Of a DNA stretch of 37,480 bases, positions 8,155 to 16,567 are shown one piece after another. The stretch spans positions 1 through 37,480 of the forward strand of contig JBCBSK010000008.1 of NCBI GenBank assembly GCA_039819185.1, in the 5' to 3' direction. A program made the position numbers and the translations under genes. Source of the stretch: JBCBSK01 sp039819185. GTDB lineage: Bacteria; Pseudomonadota; Alphaproteobacteria; Rhizobiales; Tepidamorphaceae. Positions within the stretch are counted from its first letter, which is position 1. Every line of letters starts with the position of its first letter. The notes beneath the pieces were generated by a model. It had not been told where the DNA came from. It saw only the letters and a list, made by a program, of their open reading frames with translations, and ran no database searches.

Positions 8155-8890
8155 GCCGACACGCCTGCTTGTCCTCGGCGGCACAGCCGAGGCGCGAGCG
8201 CTCTGCAACGCGCTTGCAGGCGATCCCTGGCTTAACATCACGATGTCGCTGGCCGGCGTCACGTCAGCGCCCTCCCTGCCGGAGGGTGTTAGCGCGCGTA
8301 CAGGCGGTTTCGGCGGCGCAGGCGGACTCTCGTCCTATTTGCGCAATGCGCAAACAGACCTCGTGATCGACGCCACCCACCCCTATGCGGCGATCATGAG
8401 CAAAACGGCGGGTGCGGTTTGTGCCAAAGCCGGCATCCCCCTCCTGCGGCTTGAACGGCCGGCCTGGTCGTCCGAAGACGGTGATGTCTGGCACCATGTC
8501 GGCTCGATCATGGAAGCCGCGTCCGTTCTTGCTCCAAGCGCCAATGTCCTGCTGACCACGGGCCGCAAGGAACTTGCGCCTTTTCTCGCGCGAACCGACT
8601 GCCGGTTCGTGATCCGTACGATCGAACCGGTGGATGTCAACGACTTCGCTTATGTCACCACGATCGAAGCGCGCCCACCCTTCTCGCTTGAAGACGAAAT
8701 CGCACTCATGAGCGCCCATGAGATCGACACGCTGGTGACCAAGAATGCCGGCGGCGCGGGCCGCGCCAAGCTTGATGCCGCGCGGCAAAGCCGCGTTCGC
8801 GTCATCATGATTGATCGTCCCCCAGAACTCGCGGCGGACGCTGAAACCGTCGACGAGATGCTGCACCTGATCGCGCGTCATCTCGGCTGA
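8147..8890 (+). CDS. cobK: Precorrin-6A reductase
   Basis: A 247-residue NADPH-dependent oxidoreductase of the CobK/CbiJ family that reduces (cobalt-)precorrin-6A to precorrin-6B. Motifs are LLVLGGTAEARALCNAL at the N-terminus, TDLVIDATHPYAAIMSKTA, then VLLTTGRKEL and the C-terminal TLVTKNAGGAGRAKLDAA, all typical of the family. Length is normal. It starts inside the end of cbiD (8-base overlap), so the two are probably translationally coupled. Its 3' end overlaps that of cobM on the opposite strand by 13 bases, which leaves no room for a conventional terminator between them. Confidence 0.94.
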   Translation: MPEPTRLLVLGGTAEARALCNALAGDPWLNITMSLAGVTSAPSLPEGVSARTGGFGGAGGLSSYLRNAQTDLVIDATHPYAAIMSKTAGAVCAKAGIPLLRLERPAWSSEDGDVWHHVGSIMEAASVLAPSANVLLTTGRKELAPFLARTDCRFVIRTIEPVDVNDFAYVTTIEARPPFSLEDEIALMSAHEIDTLVTKNAGGAGRAKLDAARQSRVRVIMIDRPPELAADAETVDEMLHLIARHLG

Positions 8891-9681
8891 CCTCCAGAGG
8901 CTGTCTTGCGGTTGCGCAGAATGTGCTCGTGAGCGGCGTCATAAAGCGCCGAGTCTCGGAACCCGGTTTCGGCGAACACTCGGCCGACCAGGATCAGCGC
9001 CGTGCGGGTGAGCTTCGCCGCGCGGACCTTGCTGGCGATATCGGACAGCGTACCGCGCAGGATCTGCTGGTCGGGCCAGGTCGCGCGATAGACGACGATC
9101 ACCGGGCAATCAGCACCATAGTGGGGCGTCAAGCTGCGCTCAATCAGCGCCAGATTGCGGATCGACAGATGGATCGCCAGCGTGGCGCCTGTCTTCGCCA
9201 AAGTATCGAGATCCTCGCCCGGCGGCATGGCAGATGACTGCATCGCCGTGCGGGTCAGGATCACCGTCTGGGCGATCTCGGGAAGGGTCAATTCGGACTT
9301 GAGTTCGGCCGCGGCCGCCGCATAGGCCGGGACCCCCGGCGTCACGTCATAGGCGATGCCCAGCGCATCGAGCCGGCGCATCTGCTCGGCCGTGGCGCCG
9401 TAAAGCGAGGGGTCACCGGAATGGACCCGCGCGACCGAGTGGCCCGCCGTGATCGCTGTTTCGATTTCTGCAATGATCTGGTCGAGATGCAGCGGCGCCG
9501 TGTCGAGCACAAGCGCGCCGTCGGGTGCTGCGGCCACCACCTCTTCCGGAACCAGCGAGCCGGCATAGAGGCAGACCGGGCAGCGCTCGATCAGCCTTAG
9601 CCCGCGCAGGGTGATCAGGTCCGGCGCGCCGGGGCCAGCGCCGATGAAATGAACCATTGCGCTGTATTGCTGGTCCGTCAT
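8878..9681 (-). CDS. cobM: Precorrin-4 C11-methyltransferase
   Basis: A 267-residue class III SAM methyltransferase (CobM/CbiF) that methylates C11 of (cobalt-)precorrin-4. Marks are VHFIGAGPGAPDLITLRGLRLI, the YAGSLVPEEV motif typical of this subgroup, RVHSGDPSLYGATAEQM and VTPGVPAYAAAAAEL. The length agrees with the family. The start overlaps the stop of the upstream cbiG-cobJ gene by 4 bases. It is the last gene of the long riboswitch-led minus-strand run before the inverted cbiD-cobK pair. Confidence 0.95.
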   Translation of the reverse strand: MTDQQYSAMVHFIGAGPGAPDLITLRGLRLIERCPVCLYAGSLVPEEVVAAAPDGALVLDTAPLHLDQIIAEIETAITAGHSVARVHSGDPSLYGATAEQMRRLDALGIAYDVTPGVPAYAAAAAELKSELTLPEIAQTVILTRTAMQSSAMPPGEDLDTLAKTGATLAIHLSIRNLALIERSLTPHYGADCPVIVVYRATWPDQQILRGTLSDIASKVRAAKLTRTALILVGRVFAETGFRDSALYDAAHEHILRNRKTASGGQPR

Positions 9682-11495
9682 TCTGCCGCCTCGCGTTTGG
9701 TTTGATAGCCACGCGGTGTGTAGACGCGCGCGCGCCCCGCCCCATCGCGAAAGCTCTTCGTCGATGACGCGCCGACGATGACCAGCGACAGCATGTCGAC
9801 CTGAGCTGGATCGACTTCACGTAGCGGCACGACCGTCAGCGCTTCTTCGGGGCGGCCAAGCTGCGCTGCGATAATCACCGGCGTGTCGGGCGGACGCTCG
9901 GCGGACAATATCTCCAAGGCACGGACGATTTGAGCCGTCCGCCGCATCGAGCGCGGATTGTAGAACGCGGTGACGAAATCGCCTTGCGCCGCGGCCTCAA
10001 CCCGCCGCTCGATCGCGGGCCACGGCGTCATCAGGTCTGACAGAGAGATCAGGCAGACATCATGGCCGATCGGCGCGCCGGCGCGGGCGGCTGCCGCCTG
10101 CACCGCCGAGATACCGGGCACAATGTGGATGTCGGCGCGCCGGGCGCCGTCACCAACATCCTCGCCCTGATCCAGCACCTCATAAACAAGCGTGGCCATG
10201 GCGTAGATGCCGGGATCACCGGAACAGATCAGCGCAACCGTCTTGCCCTCACCGGCAAGCTTGAGGGCATGGCGCACACGCAACTCCTCCTCACCGAGCG
10301 CGAAGCGATGCTCAGTCTTGCCAGCACCGAGATCAGCGGCGAGATCGAGATAGAGGCCATAGCCGACCCAGTCGGTAGCCTCCCGGAGAGCCTCCGTCGC
10401 CTCGGGCGTCCGCCAGGGCAAACTCCCTGGGCCAAGTCCGACGACGAAAAGCCGGCCTCGCGGACGGCCGATTGTCGCCGGGTCGACAGGCGACGGGGCC
10501 AGCCCGATGGCGCAGGTAGCACGGGGGGACTTCCGCTTGTCGACGATCAGCCGGCCGCCCTCACCCGCAGCCACGATCGCCGCGCCCTCGGCGACGCCGG
10601 CGACGCCCACTTCAGCGCGGACAATCTCGGAGGGATTGGGAAGTCTGTCCTCAACTGCCTTGATCTCATCGGCTGCAACGAAGCGCGCTGGAACACCAAG
10701 ACGCTCCGCCAGAGCATGAACCGCTGGCTCGTCCGCCTTGCGGTCGATCGAAACGACACAGGCGATCGCGGCGCGCGCGAGAGCTGCTTCGTCGAGCGTG
10801 GCCTCAACGAGACGATCGAGATCCTCCGGCGGGCACCCCCGATCGCTGCCAACGCCGACAATCAGCGTCTTCGGGTGATAGACCAGGGCTCCAGGTGAAG
10901 CCTCTGCAATGTTTACAGAAATCGAAACATCGGGCACTGCTCCAGGCACCGCTACCGGCAATGCGTCGAGCCAATCGAGCGCTGTATCGCGGGTCAGGGT
11001 CTCGCCGGCCAGCATCCGGGCCGTGGCCTGTTTCACACCATCTGGATTGGCCAGACCCCAGCCCGCTGGCGGCTCGTCCAGAGCGATGCCGAGCCTGACA
11101 TCACTTGCGGTGGTAATGGCGGGTTGCACGGAGACCATCTCGGCAATCCGGCGGGCGAGCGCATTCGCGCCTCTGTGCCCGCCGAGCAGCGGCACGACCG
11201 CCGAGCCATCCTCGGCGATGGCGATGACCGGCGGTTCGGTGCGCTTGTCGCCTAAGGCCGGTGCGAGCGCACGGATCAGAATGCCGGCAGCACAGACCCC
11301 GATGATCGGCCTACCATCTGCAAACAGTTTCCGGAGATGGTCCATCGTATCGGAGAACGGCACATCCGGATCAGTGACCCGGCCCGCCAGCCCATGAACC
11401 TCACCATCGACCAGTGCTGCGATGCGCCGTCCGGTTGCCTCGGCCGAGGTGCTGAGCAAAATGACTGCGGGACGGAGGCCGGCATCACGCATCAT
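9678..11495 (-). CDS. cbiG-cobJ: CbiG-CobJ fusion: precorrin-5A hydrolase / C17-methyltransferase
   Basis: A 605-residue two-function protein. Residues about 1-335 are a complete CbiG: an N-terminal part with GVCAAGILIRALAPALGDKRTEPPV and LLGGHRGANALARRIAE, a linker, and the C-terminal CbiG/CobE part starting KTLIVGVGSDRGCP. CbiG opens the delta-lactone and releases the C20 fragment as acetaldehyde. Residues about 344-605 are CobJ/CbiH, the ring-contracting C17-methyltransferase, with LFVVGLGPGSLPWRTPEA, ICSGDPGIYAMA, VPGISAVQAAAARAGAPIGHD and FYNPRS. The fusion joins non-consecutive but neighbouring steps. A GGGAGG ribosome-binding site precedes the ATG. It overlaps cobI and cobM by 4 bases each. 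Comparable CbiG-CobJ fusions are annotated in other alphaproteobacteria. Confidence 0.94.
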   Translation of the reverse strand: MMRDAGLRPAVILLSTSAEATGRRIAALVDGEVHGLAGRVTDPDVPFSDTMDHLRKLFADGRPIIGVCAAGILIRALAPALGDKRTEPPVIAIAEDGSAVVPLLGGHRGANALARRIAEMVSVQPAITTASDVRLGIALDEPPAGWGLANPDGVKQATARMLAGETLTRDTALDWLDALPVAVPGAVPDVSISVNIAEASPGALVYHPKTLIVGVGSDRGCPPEDLDRLVEATLDEAALARAAIACVVSIDRKADEPAVHALAERLGVPARFVAADEIKAVEDRLPNPSEIVRAEVGVAGVAEGAAIVAAGEGGRLIVDKRKSPRATCAIGLAPSPVDPATIGRPRGRLFVVGLGPGSLPWRTPEATEALREATDWVGYGLYLDLAADLGAGKTEHRFALGEEELRVRHALKLAGEGKTVALICSGDPGIYAMATLVYEVLDQGEDVGDGARRADIHIVPGISAVQAAAARAGAPIGHDVCLISLSDLMTPWPAIERRVEAAAQGDFVTAFYNPRSMRRTAQIVRALEILSAERPPDTPVIIAAQLGRPEEALTVVPLREVDPAQVDMLSLVIVGASSTKSFRDGAGRARVYTPRGYQTKREAAE

Positions 11496-12193
11496 GCATC
11501 CTCCCGCTCGGATTTACGGGTCAGAACCAGCGAAAAATAGCCGGGCTCTTGGTCAGCCTGCCCCAGGGGAGCAATGCGCTGTTCTGGCCAACCAACTTTC
11601 TCGGCCAGGACGGCATTGCCATTGAGGCCACCCGCCGCAAGCGTGTCGCGAACCGTCGCCATATGCCGGCCGACCTTCATGACGGCCACACTGTCCGCGA
11701 CAGCAAACGCCGCATCGAGCCGCTCGGCGCCAGCCGTTGCCGGCGCGACCACGAACACCTCGTCACGCCGAGCGAGCGGCCGGCCCGCGGCGGCACTTGC
11801 TGCGGACAGTGACGTGACCCCGGGAACCACCGTGATCGGAAACCGACCGACCAGACGGTCATGGAGATACATCGCCGAGCCATAGAAGAAGGGATCGCCC
11901 TCGCACAGAACGACGACCGACTGCCCTGCGCCGAGATGCGTTGCAAGCGCCCCCGCTGCCGCATCGTAGGCCGCTTGCGCCGGCGCGGGATCGACCGACA
12001 TCGGCACTTCGAATGCCCATTCGACGCAGCTTTCCGGCAGATGCGGGCGAGCAATGTCGCGGGCGAGCGCTCGCCCAGACGGTGTCACCGGATAGGCAAT
12101 CAGACCGGCTGTCTGGATTGCCGCAACCGCCTTTAACGTGATCAGATCGGGATCCCCCGGCCCAACACCGACAAGGGTAAGATGGCCGGTCAT
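11492..12193 (-). CDS. cobI: Precorrin-2 C20-methyltransferase
   Basis: A 233-residue class III SAM methyltransferase (CobI/CbiL) that methylates C20 of precorrin-2 or its cobalt form. Marks are LTLVGVGPGDPDLITLKAVAAI, IAYPVTPSGRALARDIA, VVVLCEGDPFFYGSAMYLHDRL and VVPGVTSLSAASAAAGRPLARRDE. Length is normal. Sequence alone does not tell whether it prefers metal-free or cobalt-loaded substrate, which is the central open question for this locus. It overlaps cobL upstream and cbiG-cobJ downstream by 4 bases each. Confidence 0.94.
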   Translation of the reverse strand: MTGHLTLVGVGPGDPDLITLKAVAAIQTAGLIAYPVTPSGRALARDIARPHLPESCVEWAFEVPMSVDPAPAQAAYDAAAGALATHLGAGQSVVVLCEGDPFFYGSAMYLHDRLVGRFPITVVPGVTSLSAASAAAGRPLARRDEVFVVAPATAGAERLDAAFAVADSVAVMKVGRHMATVRDTLAAGGLNGNAVLAEKVGWPEQRIAPLGQADQEPGYFSLVLTRKSEREDA

Positions 12194-13416
12194 ACTTTGG
12201 CCTCATCGGATTTGCGCGCACGCCATTGCAGCACGGCCATGCGGGGCCTGAGCGCGCGATAGGGGCCGACCTCGGTCAGATGCGAGATGTCCATCCGCAC
12301 CAGATCACCGCCATGACCTGACTGGCGGGCAATCAAGGCCGCCTCGCCTTCCAGCGTCACCGCATTGGCGACGAACGTCCCGCCAGGCGTCAGCGCCGAC
12401 CACGATGCCTGAAAGACGGTCTCATCGGCCACGGCACCGCCGAGGAACACCGCATCGGGACGCGGCTGACCTGACAAGGTCTCGGGCACGCTGCCTGCGA
12501 CGATCTCAAGCTCCGGCACGCCAAGCGCCTTCCGATTCCGCGCGATCATCGCGAGACGCTCAGCATCTCGCTCGAAACATATTGCTGAAAGGTCTGGATG
12601 GCAGCGCATCCATTCGATCGCGACGGACCCCGAGCCGGCTCCGACATCCCACAACACGCCACGCCGTAGCGGAGACAGCGCAGCCACTGTCGCAGCCCGC
12701 ACCTCGCGCTTGGTCAGTTGTCCGTCATGCAGGAACGCATCATCAGGCAGGCCCGGAACGACGGGCAGATGGACGTAGTCCGGACCGGCAACGCAGGCGA
12801 TCGCCAACGTGACCAGATCCGCATTTGTGGCCGTCAGATCGCGCGCCGGCACGTTATGCCGCTGTTCGTCCGCATCACCCATATCAGCCAGAACGGTGAC
12901 GGAAGACGCGCCGAAGCCGTGCTTCGTCATAAGTTCACCGATCTCGGGGAGTTGCGCTCCTGAGCCGGTCAATACCAGAAGCCGTGCACCCGGCACGAGA
13001 TGCCTTACAAGCCGCTCGACTGGCCGGCCGTGCAGCGAGATGAGCCCGGCATCCTGCAACGGCCAGCCGAGCCTGGCGGCAGCCAGAGAGAAAGCGGATA
13101 CGGAGGGTAGAACCCGCAGCTCATCTGCCCTGAGATGACGTGCCAGCGTCGCACCGATGCCGAAATGCATCGGATCGCCGGTCGCCAGCACCGCTGTCGG
13201 CGTGCCGCGCCGGGCCAAGACCTCGCTGAGCCCTTGCGAAAACGGCTGAGGCCAGGGCCTGCCACGCGTGCCGTTCACACCCGCAAGCGTAAGATGCCGC
13301 GTGCCGCCATAGACTGTCTCTGCCATGTCGAGCGCTTCTCGCGCGGCCTCGCCGAGGCCGGCACGACCGTCCGAACCGATGCCGATGATGGTCAGCCAAG
13401 CGCGGTCCTGCATCAT
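12190..13416 (-). CDS. cobL: Precorrin-6B C5,15-methyltransferase (decarboxylating)
   Basis: A 408-residue fusion of CbiE and CbiT types, which methylates C5 and C15 and decarboxylates the C12 acetate of precorrin-6B. The N-terminal class III domain (about residues 5-205) has LTIIGIGSDGRAGL, VLATGDPMHFGIGATL and LPSVSAFSLAAARLGWPLQDA. The C-terminal class I Rossmann domain (about 225-400) starts KREVRAATVAALSPLRRGVLWDVGAGSGSVAIEW, with the SAM-binding DVGAGSG. Its product is precorrin-8, the substrate of CobH encoded just upstream. It overlaps cobH and cobI by 4 bases each. Confidence 0.95.
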   Translation of the reverse strand: MMQDRAWLTIIGIGSDGRAGLGEAAREALDMAETVYGGTRHLTLAGVNGTRGRPWPQPFSQGLSEVLARRGTPTAVLATGDPMHFGIGATLARHLRADELRVLPSVSAFSLAAARLGWPLQDAGLISLHGRPVERLVRHLVPGARLLVLTGSGAQLPEIGELMTKHGFGASSVTVLADMGDADEQRHNVPARDLTATNADLVTLAIACVAGPDYVHLPVVPGLPDDAFLHDGQLTKREVRAATVAALSPLRRGVLWDVGAGSGSVAIEWMRCHPDLSAICFERDAERLAMIARNRKALGVPELEIVAGSVPETLSGQPRPDAVFLGGAVADETVFQASWSALTPGGTFVANAVTLEGEAALIARQSGHGGDLVRMDISHLTEVGPYRALRPRMAVLQWRARKSDEAKV

Positions 13417-14072
13417 GCTGCGCCCTCATCGGCGAAGACCGCATTGAACGCAGCCGCCGCGATGGCGCTGCCGCCGCGCCGGCCAAGCAGCGTCACGCCA
13501 TCAAGACCGCGTGGATCGGTCGCGAAGGCAAGCTTCGATTCCTGCGCGCCGACGAACCCCACGGGAAAGGCAAACAGGGCCGCAGGCCGTGGCGCGCCCT
13601 CATCGAGGCGTTCGAGCAGCCGGAACAGCGCGGTCGGCGCATTGCCGATGACGACGACCGCGCCCTCGAGCCGGTCGCCCCAGACATCGACCGCCGCTGC
13701 CGAGCGCGTCGTCGCCCGCTCCTTGGCGAGACACAGCGTGTTCGGATCGCTGATCAGGCAGACAACCGGATGGTCCTTGGGCAGATTGCGGCGGATAAGC
13801 CCGTGCGCGACCATGCTCGTATCGACGAGAACCGGTGCCCCAGATGCAACGGCGCGGCGGGCGGCGCTTGCCGGATCACCCACGAAGCGCAGGACACGCG
13901 CAATATCCGGCATGCCGCAGGCATGGATCGCGCGCACTGCCACCCGCGCCTCATCCTCGCTCAGGCCCGACAGATCCGCTTCGCGGCGAATCGCGGCGAA
14001 GGAGGCACGATAGATCGCCTGTGGATCACGTTCGTAACGCAAGGAGGGCGGTGTATCGGTTGCTGTGCTCAC
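13413..14072 (-). CDS. cobH: Precorrin-8X methylmutase
   Basis: A 219-residue CobH/CbiC enzyme that moves the C11 methyl group to C12, giving hydrogenobyrinate or cobyrinate. Family marks are YERDPQAIYRASFAAIRREADLS, the conserved histidine in VRAIHACGMPDIARVLRF (about residue 50), DTSMVAHGL and VIGNAPTALFRLLE, then FPVGFVGAQESK. It starts with GTG and overlaps the cbiX stop by 4 bases (GTGA). The length is as expected. The start is supported by this coupling; there is no separate strong ribosome-binding site. Confidence 0.95.
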   Translation of the reverse strand: MSTATDTPPSLRYERDPQAIYRASFAAIRREADLSGLSEDEARVAVRAIHACGMPDIARVLRFVGDPASAARRAVASGAPVLVDTSMVAHGLIRRNLPKDHPVVCLISDPNTLCLAKERATTRSAAAVDVWGDRLEGAVVVIGNAPTALFRLLERLDEGAPRPAALFAFPVGFVGAQESKLAFATDPRGLDGVTLLGRRGGSAIAAAAFNAVFADEGAA

Positions 14073-15229
14073 GTCGTTTCCGTCTTAGGCAGGGATGGCT
14101 TTGGCGCCAGTGGTGATCTCAAGACGCTCTTCGGCCCCAGCGGGTGCTCCGCATGGGGATAGGGATGGTGATCATGCCCATGGTGATGATGATCGTGGCT
14201 GTGATCATGTCCATGATCGTGGTGGTGATGGGCGTCCGTGCCGCCTGCTTCCGGCAACCGGCAGGCACCGGTACAGAAAGTGTCACACAGCGGACAGTTG
14301 GCCACGTTTGAGCCCGGCGCCGAGGCCCCCATGCCCTCGACATGGTGGTGGTGACTTTCCTGGGCGAGACCGACTTCCGCCTCGAACCCAAGCACTTGCG
14401 CCCGATACTTGCACATCGAGCAGTTCATGTTGGCCGCCCCTTCGAGGATTTCGAGCACGCGATCCGCAAAGGTTTCGACCACCAGAGGATGGGCGTTGAG
14501 ATAGCCCGCCTTGACGAACTGGATATCCGGATTGCGGTTTGCCACCGCATCTGCAAAGCCATAGATGCGGTCGATTAAGATACCGGTGAACAGGAAGTAC
14601 GGAAAGACGATCACGCGCTTGTAGCCAAGCCGCGCGACATGTTCGAGGCACGGCTCGACGAGGGGGAATGTCACGCCGGAAAAGCCCGTTTCGCACCAGC
14701 CGAAGCCCATGCCTTCCCACAGCATGCGGGCGATCTTGGCAACGTTGGAGTTGGCATCTGGGTCGGACGCACCGCGACCGATGACGACAAGGCAAACCTC
14801 ATGATTGGGCAACGCGCCATGGTTCTGATTGGCCTTGTCGACCGCTTCCTGGACGCGCTCGCCTGCCGCCTTGAGCATCTTAAGATCGACCGCCAGTTCC
14901 CGTCCGTAGTGGATCGGGATGCCATGGGTCGCCTGATAGGTGTTGAGGACCGACGGTATGTCGTTCTTGGCGTGGCCGGCAGCGAACAGCATGCCGGGAA
15001 CCGCGAGAATGCGGCTGACCCCCTGGTCGCGAAGCCGATCGAGCCCGTCGCGGATCACCGGATTGGCGAATTCGAGATAACCGTATTCGACAGGCCACTG
15101 GGGAAAGCGTTCCCTCAAACGATCCGCAACGACGGCGAATTCGGCGACGGCGGCCTCGGACCGCGAGCCATGGCCGCAGACCATGACGCCGAGGCGGTCT
15201 TCGGGGGTAAGATCAAGCTTGGTCGTCAT
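14069..15229 (-). CDS. cbiX: CbiX-type cobaltochelatase with Cys motifs and His-rich tail
   Basis: A 386-residue long-form CbiX, which inserts Co2+ into sirohydrochlorin. Two chelatase-like repeats are visible: GVMVCGHGSRSEAAV with catalytic-type His near residue 20, and VCLVVIGRGASDPDANSNV near residue 150. The first carries PGMLFAAGHAKNDIP with a second metal-site His. The C-terminal part has NMNCSMCKY (about residue 266, an MXCXXC motif) and NCPLCDTFCTGAC (about 310), followed by a very His-rich stretch (about 328-358) that could store or deliver metal. An Fe-S centre with an MXCXXC motif and a His-rich region are known in long CbiX of Bacillus megaterium. AAGGAG lies 7 bases before the ATG. 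A long CbiX next to CobN is notable. Confidence 0.9.
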   Translation of the reverse strand: MTTKLDLTPEDRLGVMVCGHGSRSEAAVAEFAVVADRLRERFPQWPVEYGYLEFANPVIRDGLDRLRDQGVSRILAVPGMLFAAGHAKNDIPSVLNTYQATHGIPIHYGRELAVDLKMLKAAGERVQEAVDKANQNHGALPNHEVCLVVIGRGASDPDANSNVAKIARMLWEGMGFGWCETGFSGVTFPLVEPCLEHVARLGYKRVIVFPYFLFTGILIDRIYGFADAVANRNPDIQFVKAGYLNAHPLVVETFADRVLEILEGAANMNCSMCKYRAQVLGFEAEVGLAQESHHHHVEGMGASAPGSNVANCPLCDTFCTGACRLPEAGGTDAHHHHDHGHDHSHDHHHHGHDHHPYPHAEHPLGPKSVLRSPLAPKPSLPKTETT

Positions 15230-15444
15230 ATCGGCTCTCCTTGGCGCACGAGGTAACGTTATCCAAGGAGGCCGCGCCTATCGGGTTGGCCGGGCAGCCA
15301 CGGAGTTGGTCCCCTGTTTGGGTCGACCGCACCGCGATCTGTTTCAGTTCCTTGGCGGAACGCTGCTGAAACATTGGGTTAGACGGAGTTCGGCGTCCTC
15401 ACAAGATCAGGAACGACATGGGTTTGCTGCAGGACGGCATGGCG
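15230..15444 (-). other. Gap inside the cob run with an inverted repeat
   Basis: These 215 bases between the serine-hydrolase stop and the cbiX ribosome-binding site hold no credible gene and no B12 box. The inverted repeat GTTTCAG (15341-15347) / CTGAAAC (15365-15371), with inner TTCC/GGAA pairing, could form an RNA hairpin in the minus-strand transcript. It lacks a U tail, so it is not a standard terminator; it may be a processing or stability site. A secondary promoter for cbiX could also lie here. Confidence 0.4.
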
Positions 15445-16536
15445 CTAGTCATCACCACCAAGCCGGCTGATGACTTCGGGCGCGATGAACGCGTTGATCA
15501 GGCGAACCGGTAGCCGCCAGTGCTCCGGCGCATTGTAGTTGCCGGCCAGCACAACAACGACGAGGTCGTCACGCGTGCTTACGGTCAACCGCTGCCCGCC
15601 ATTGCCGAAGCCTGCGACCCAGTGCGGGCCATCGGCCGGTGACAGCCACCAGAAATACCCGTATCGCAGTCCGATGCCGGTCTGGGCATGCGCTGTGAAT
15701 GCCTCATCCAACCACGCCGATGGCACGATCTGCTGGCCGTCGTGCATACCGCCGTTTGCGATCATCAGGCCGATCTTGGTCAGGTCCGGGACCGTCAGGC
15801 GCAAACCAGACGCGGCCGACGGAACACCATCGGCGCCCGTGATCCAGTCAAACTGCTCAATGCCGAGAGGCGCGAACAACCGCGATCGCGCGAAGTCCTG
15901 CAACGACATCCCGGAGCCATCGGCAATCAGCTTGCCGATCACCGCCGTCGCCCCGCCATTGTAGACCCACTGCGTGCCGGGGTCCGTGACCATCGGCCGG
16001 TCGAGCACGAACCGGTAGCGGTCATCGGCCTGTTCCATGGCGACCTCGCTGTTGGCCGCGCTCGTATAGGGCACCGATTCATCCCATTCAGTGCCCATGG
16101 TCATCGTCAACGCATGGCGGACGAGTATTGCCGCGCGCTCGGGATCTGTGGCGAGATCGGCATAGCTCGGAAACTGCGCGATCAGCGGCGCGTCGAGACC
16201 GGGCACAAGCCCCTCCTCCAGCGCGATGCCGTATAGCAGACCGACAATGCTCTTGGTCACCGAACGGATGTCGTGCAGCGTTTCGGGGCCATGATCGCGA
16301 ACCCCGAGGTCCTCACCCCAGCGCCAGTCGCGGCCGGGGAAATAGGCTTCCACCAGCGTATCGCCTTGATGGATCGCAATCACGGCATGCAGACCTTCAA
16401 GGGCTCCCGCCTCAACCGCCGCAACGATCCGGTCATCCAGTGTCTCGGCCTTGGCCATCATCGACGCGAGCGGCAGGGCAAATGCCGCCACCGCCACAGC
16501 AAGCCCAACTCGTCCAAGTGTGCTCATCGTCATCAT
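15445..16536 (-). CDS. Exported class C beta-lactamase-like serine hydrolase
   Basis: A 363-residue protein with a signal peptide (hydrophobic core GLAVAVAAFALPLASMM, probable cleavage after AKA at residue 30), so it acts in the periplasm or outside. It has the penicillin-binding-protein/beta-lactamase fold marks: SVTK at residues 92-95 (nucleophile Ser92, Lys95), YNG at 192-194, and GFGNGGQ in place of the KTG-type box. The family includes esterases, amidases and peptidases, so the substrate cannot be told. The start has GAGGAG 5 bases upstream. It sits between cobO (31-base gap) and cbiX on the same strand, a place where no B12 gene of this type is known to me. It might be a passenger or might process corrinoids. 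Confidence 0.85.
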   Translation of the reverse strand: MMTMSTLGRVGLAVAVAAFALPLASMMAKAETLDDRIVAAVEAGALEGLHAVIAIHQGDTLVEAYFPGRDWRWGEDLGVRDHGPETLHDIRSVTKSIVGLLYGIALEEGLVPGLDAPLIAQFPSYADLATDPERAAILVRHALTMTMGTEWDESVPYTSAANSEVAMEQADDRYRFVLDRPMVTDPGTQWVYNGGATAVIGKLIADGSGMSLQDFARSRLFAPLGIEQFDWITGADGVPSAASGLRLTVPDLTKIGLMIANGGMHDGQQIVPSAWLDEAFTAHAQTGIGLRYGYFWWLSPADGPHWVAGFGNGGQRLTVSTRDDLVVVVLAGNYNAPEHWRLPVRLINAFIAPEVISRLGGDD

Positions 16537-16567
16537 CGGTGCTCCTCGCCAGAGACGTTCCGCGTGG

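Noticed and set aside
6994..8262. A 422-codon open frame on the minus strand
   Set aside because: It is antisense to cbiD, whose protein has clear CbiD motifs; the long frame is a GC-rich shadow with no recognisable domain.
14155..14245. The His-rich repeat at the cbiX 3' end as a sequencing or frameshift artefact
   Set aside because: The frame stays open through the tail to a stop that overlaps cobH by exactly 4 bases, as for the other junctions, and His-rich regions are known in CbiX.
15230..15444. A possible second cobalamin riboswitch before cbiX
   Set aside because: No B12 box and no CCGCAACTGT core are present; only a plain inverted repeat is seen.
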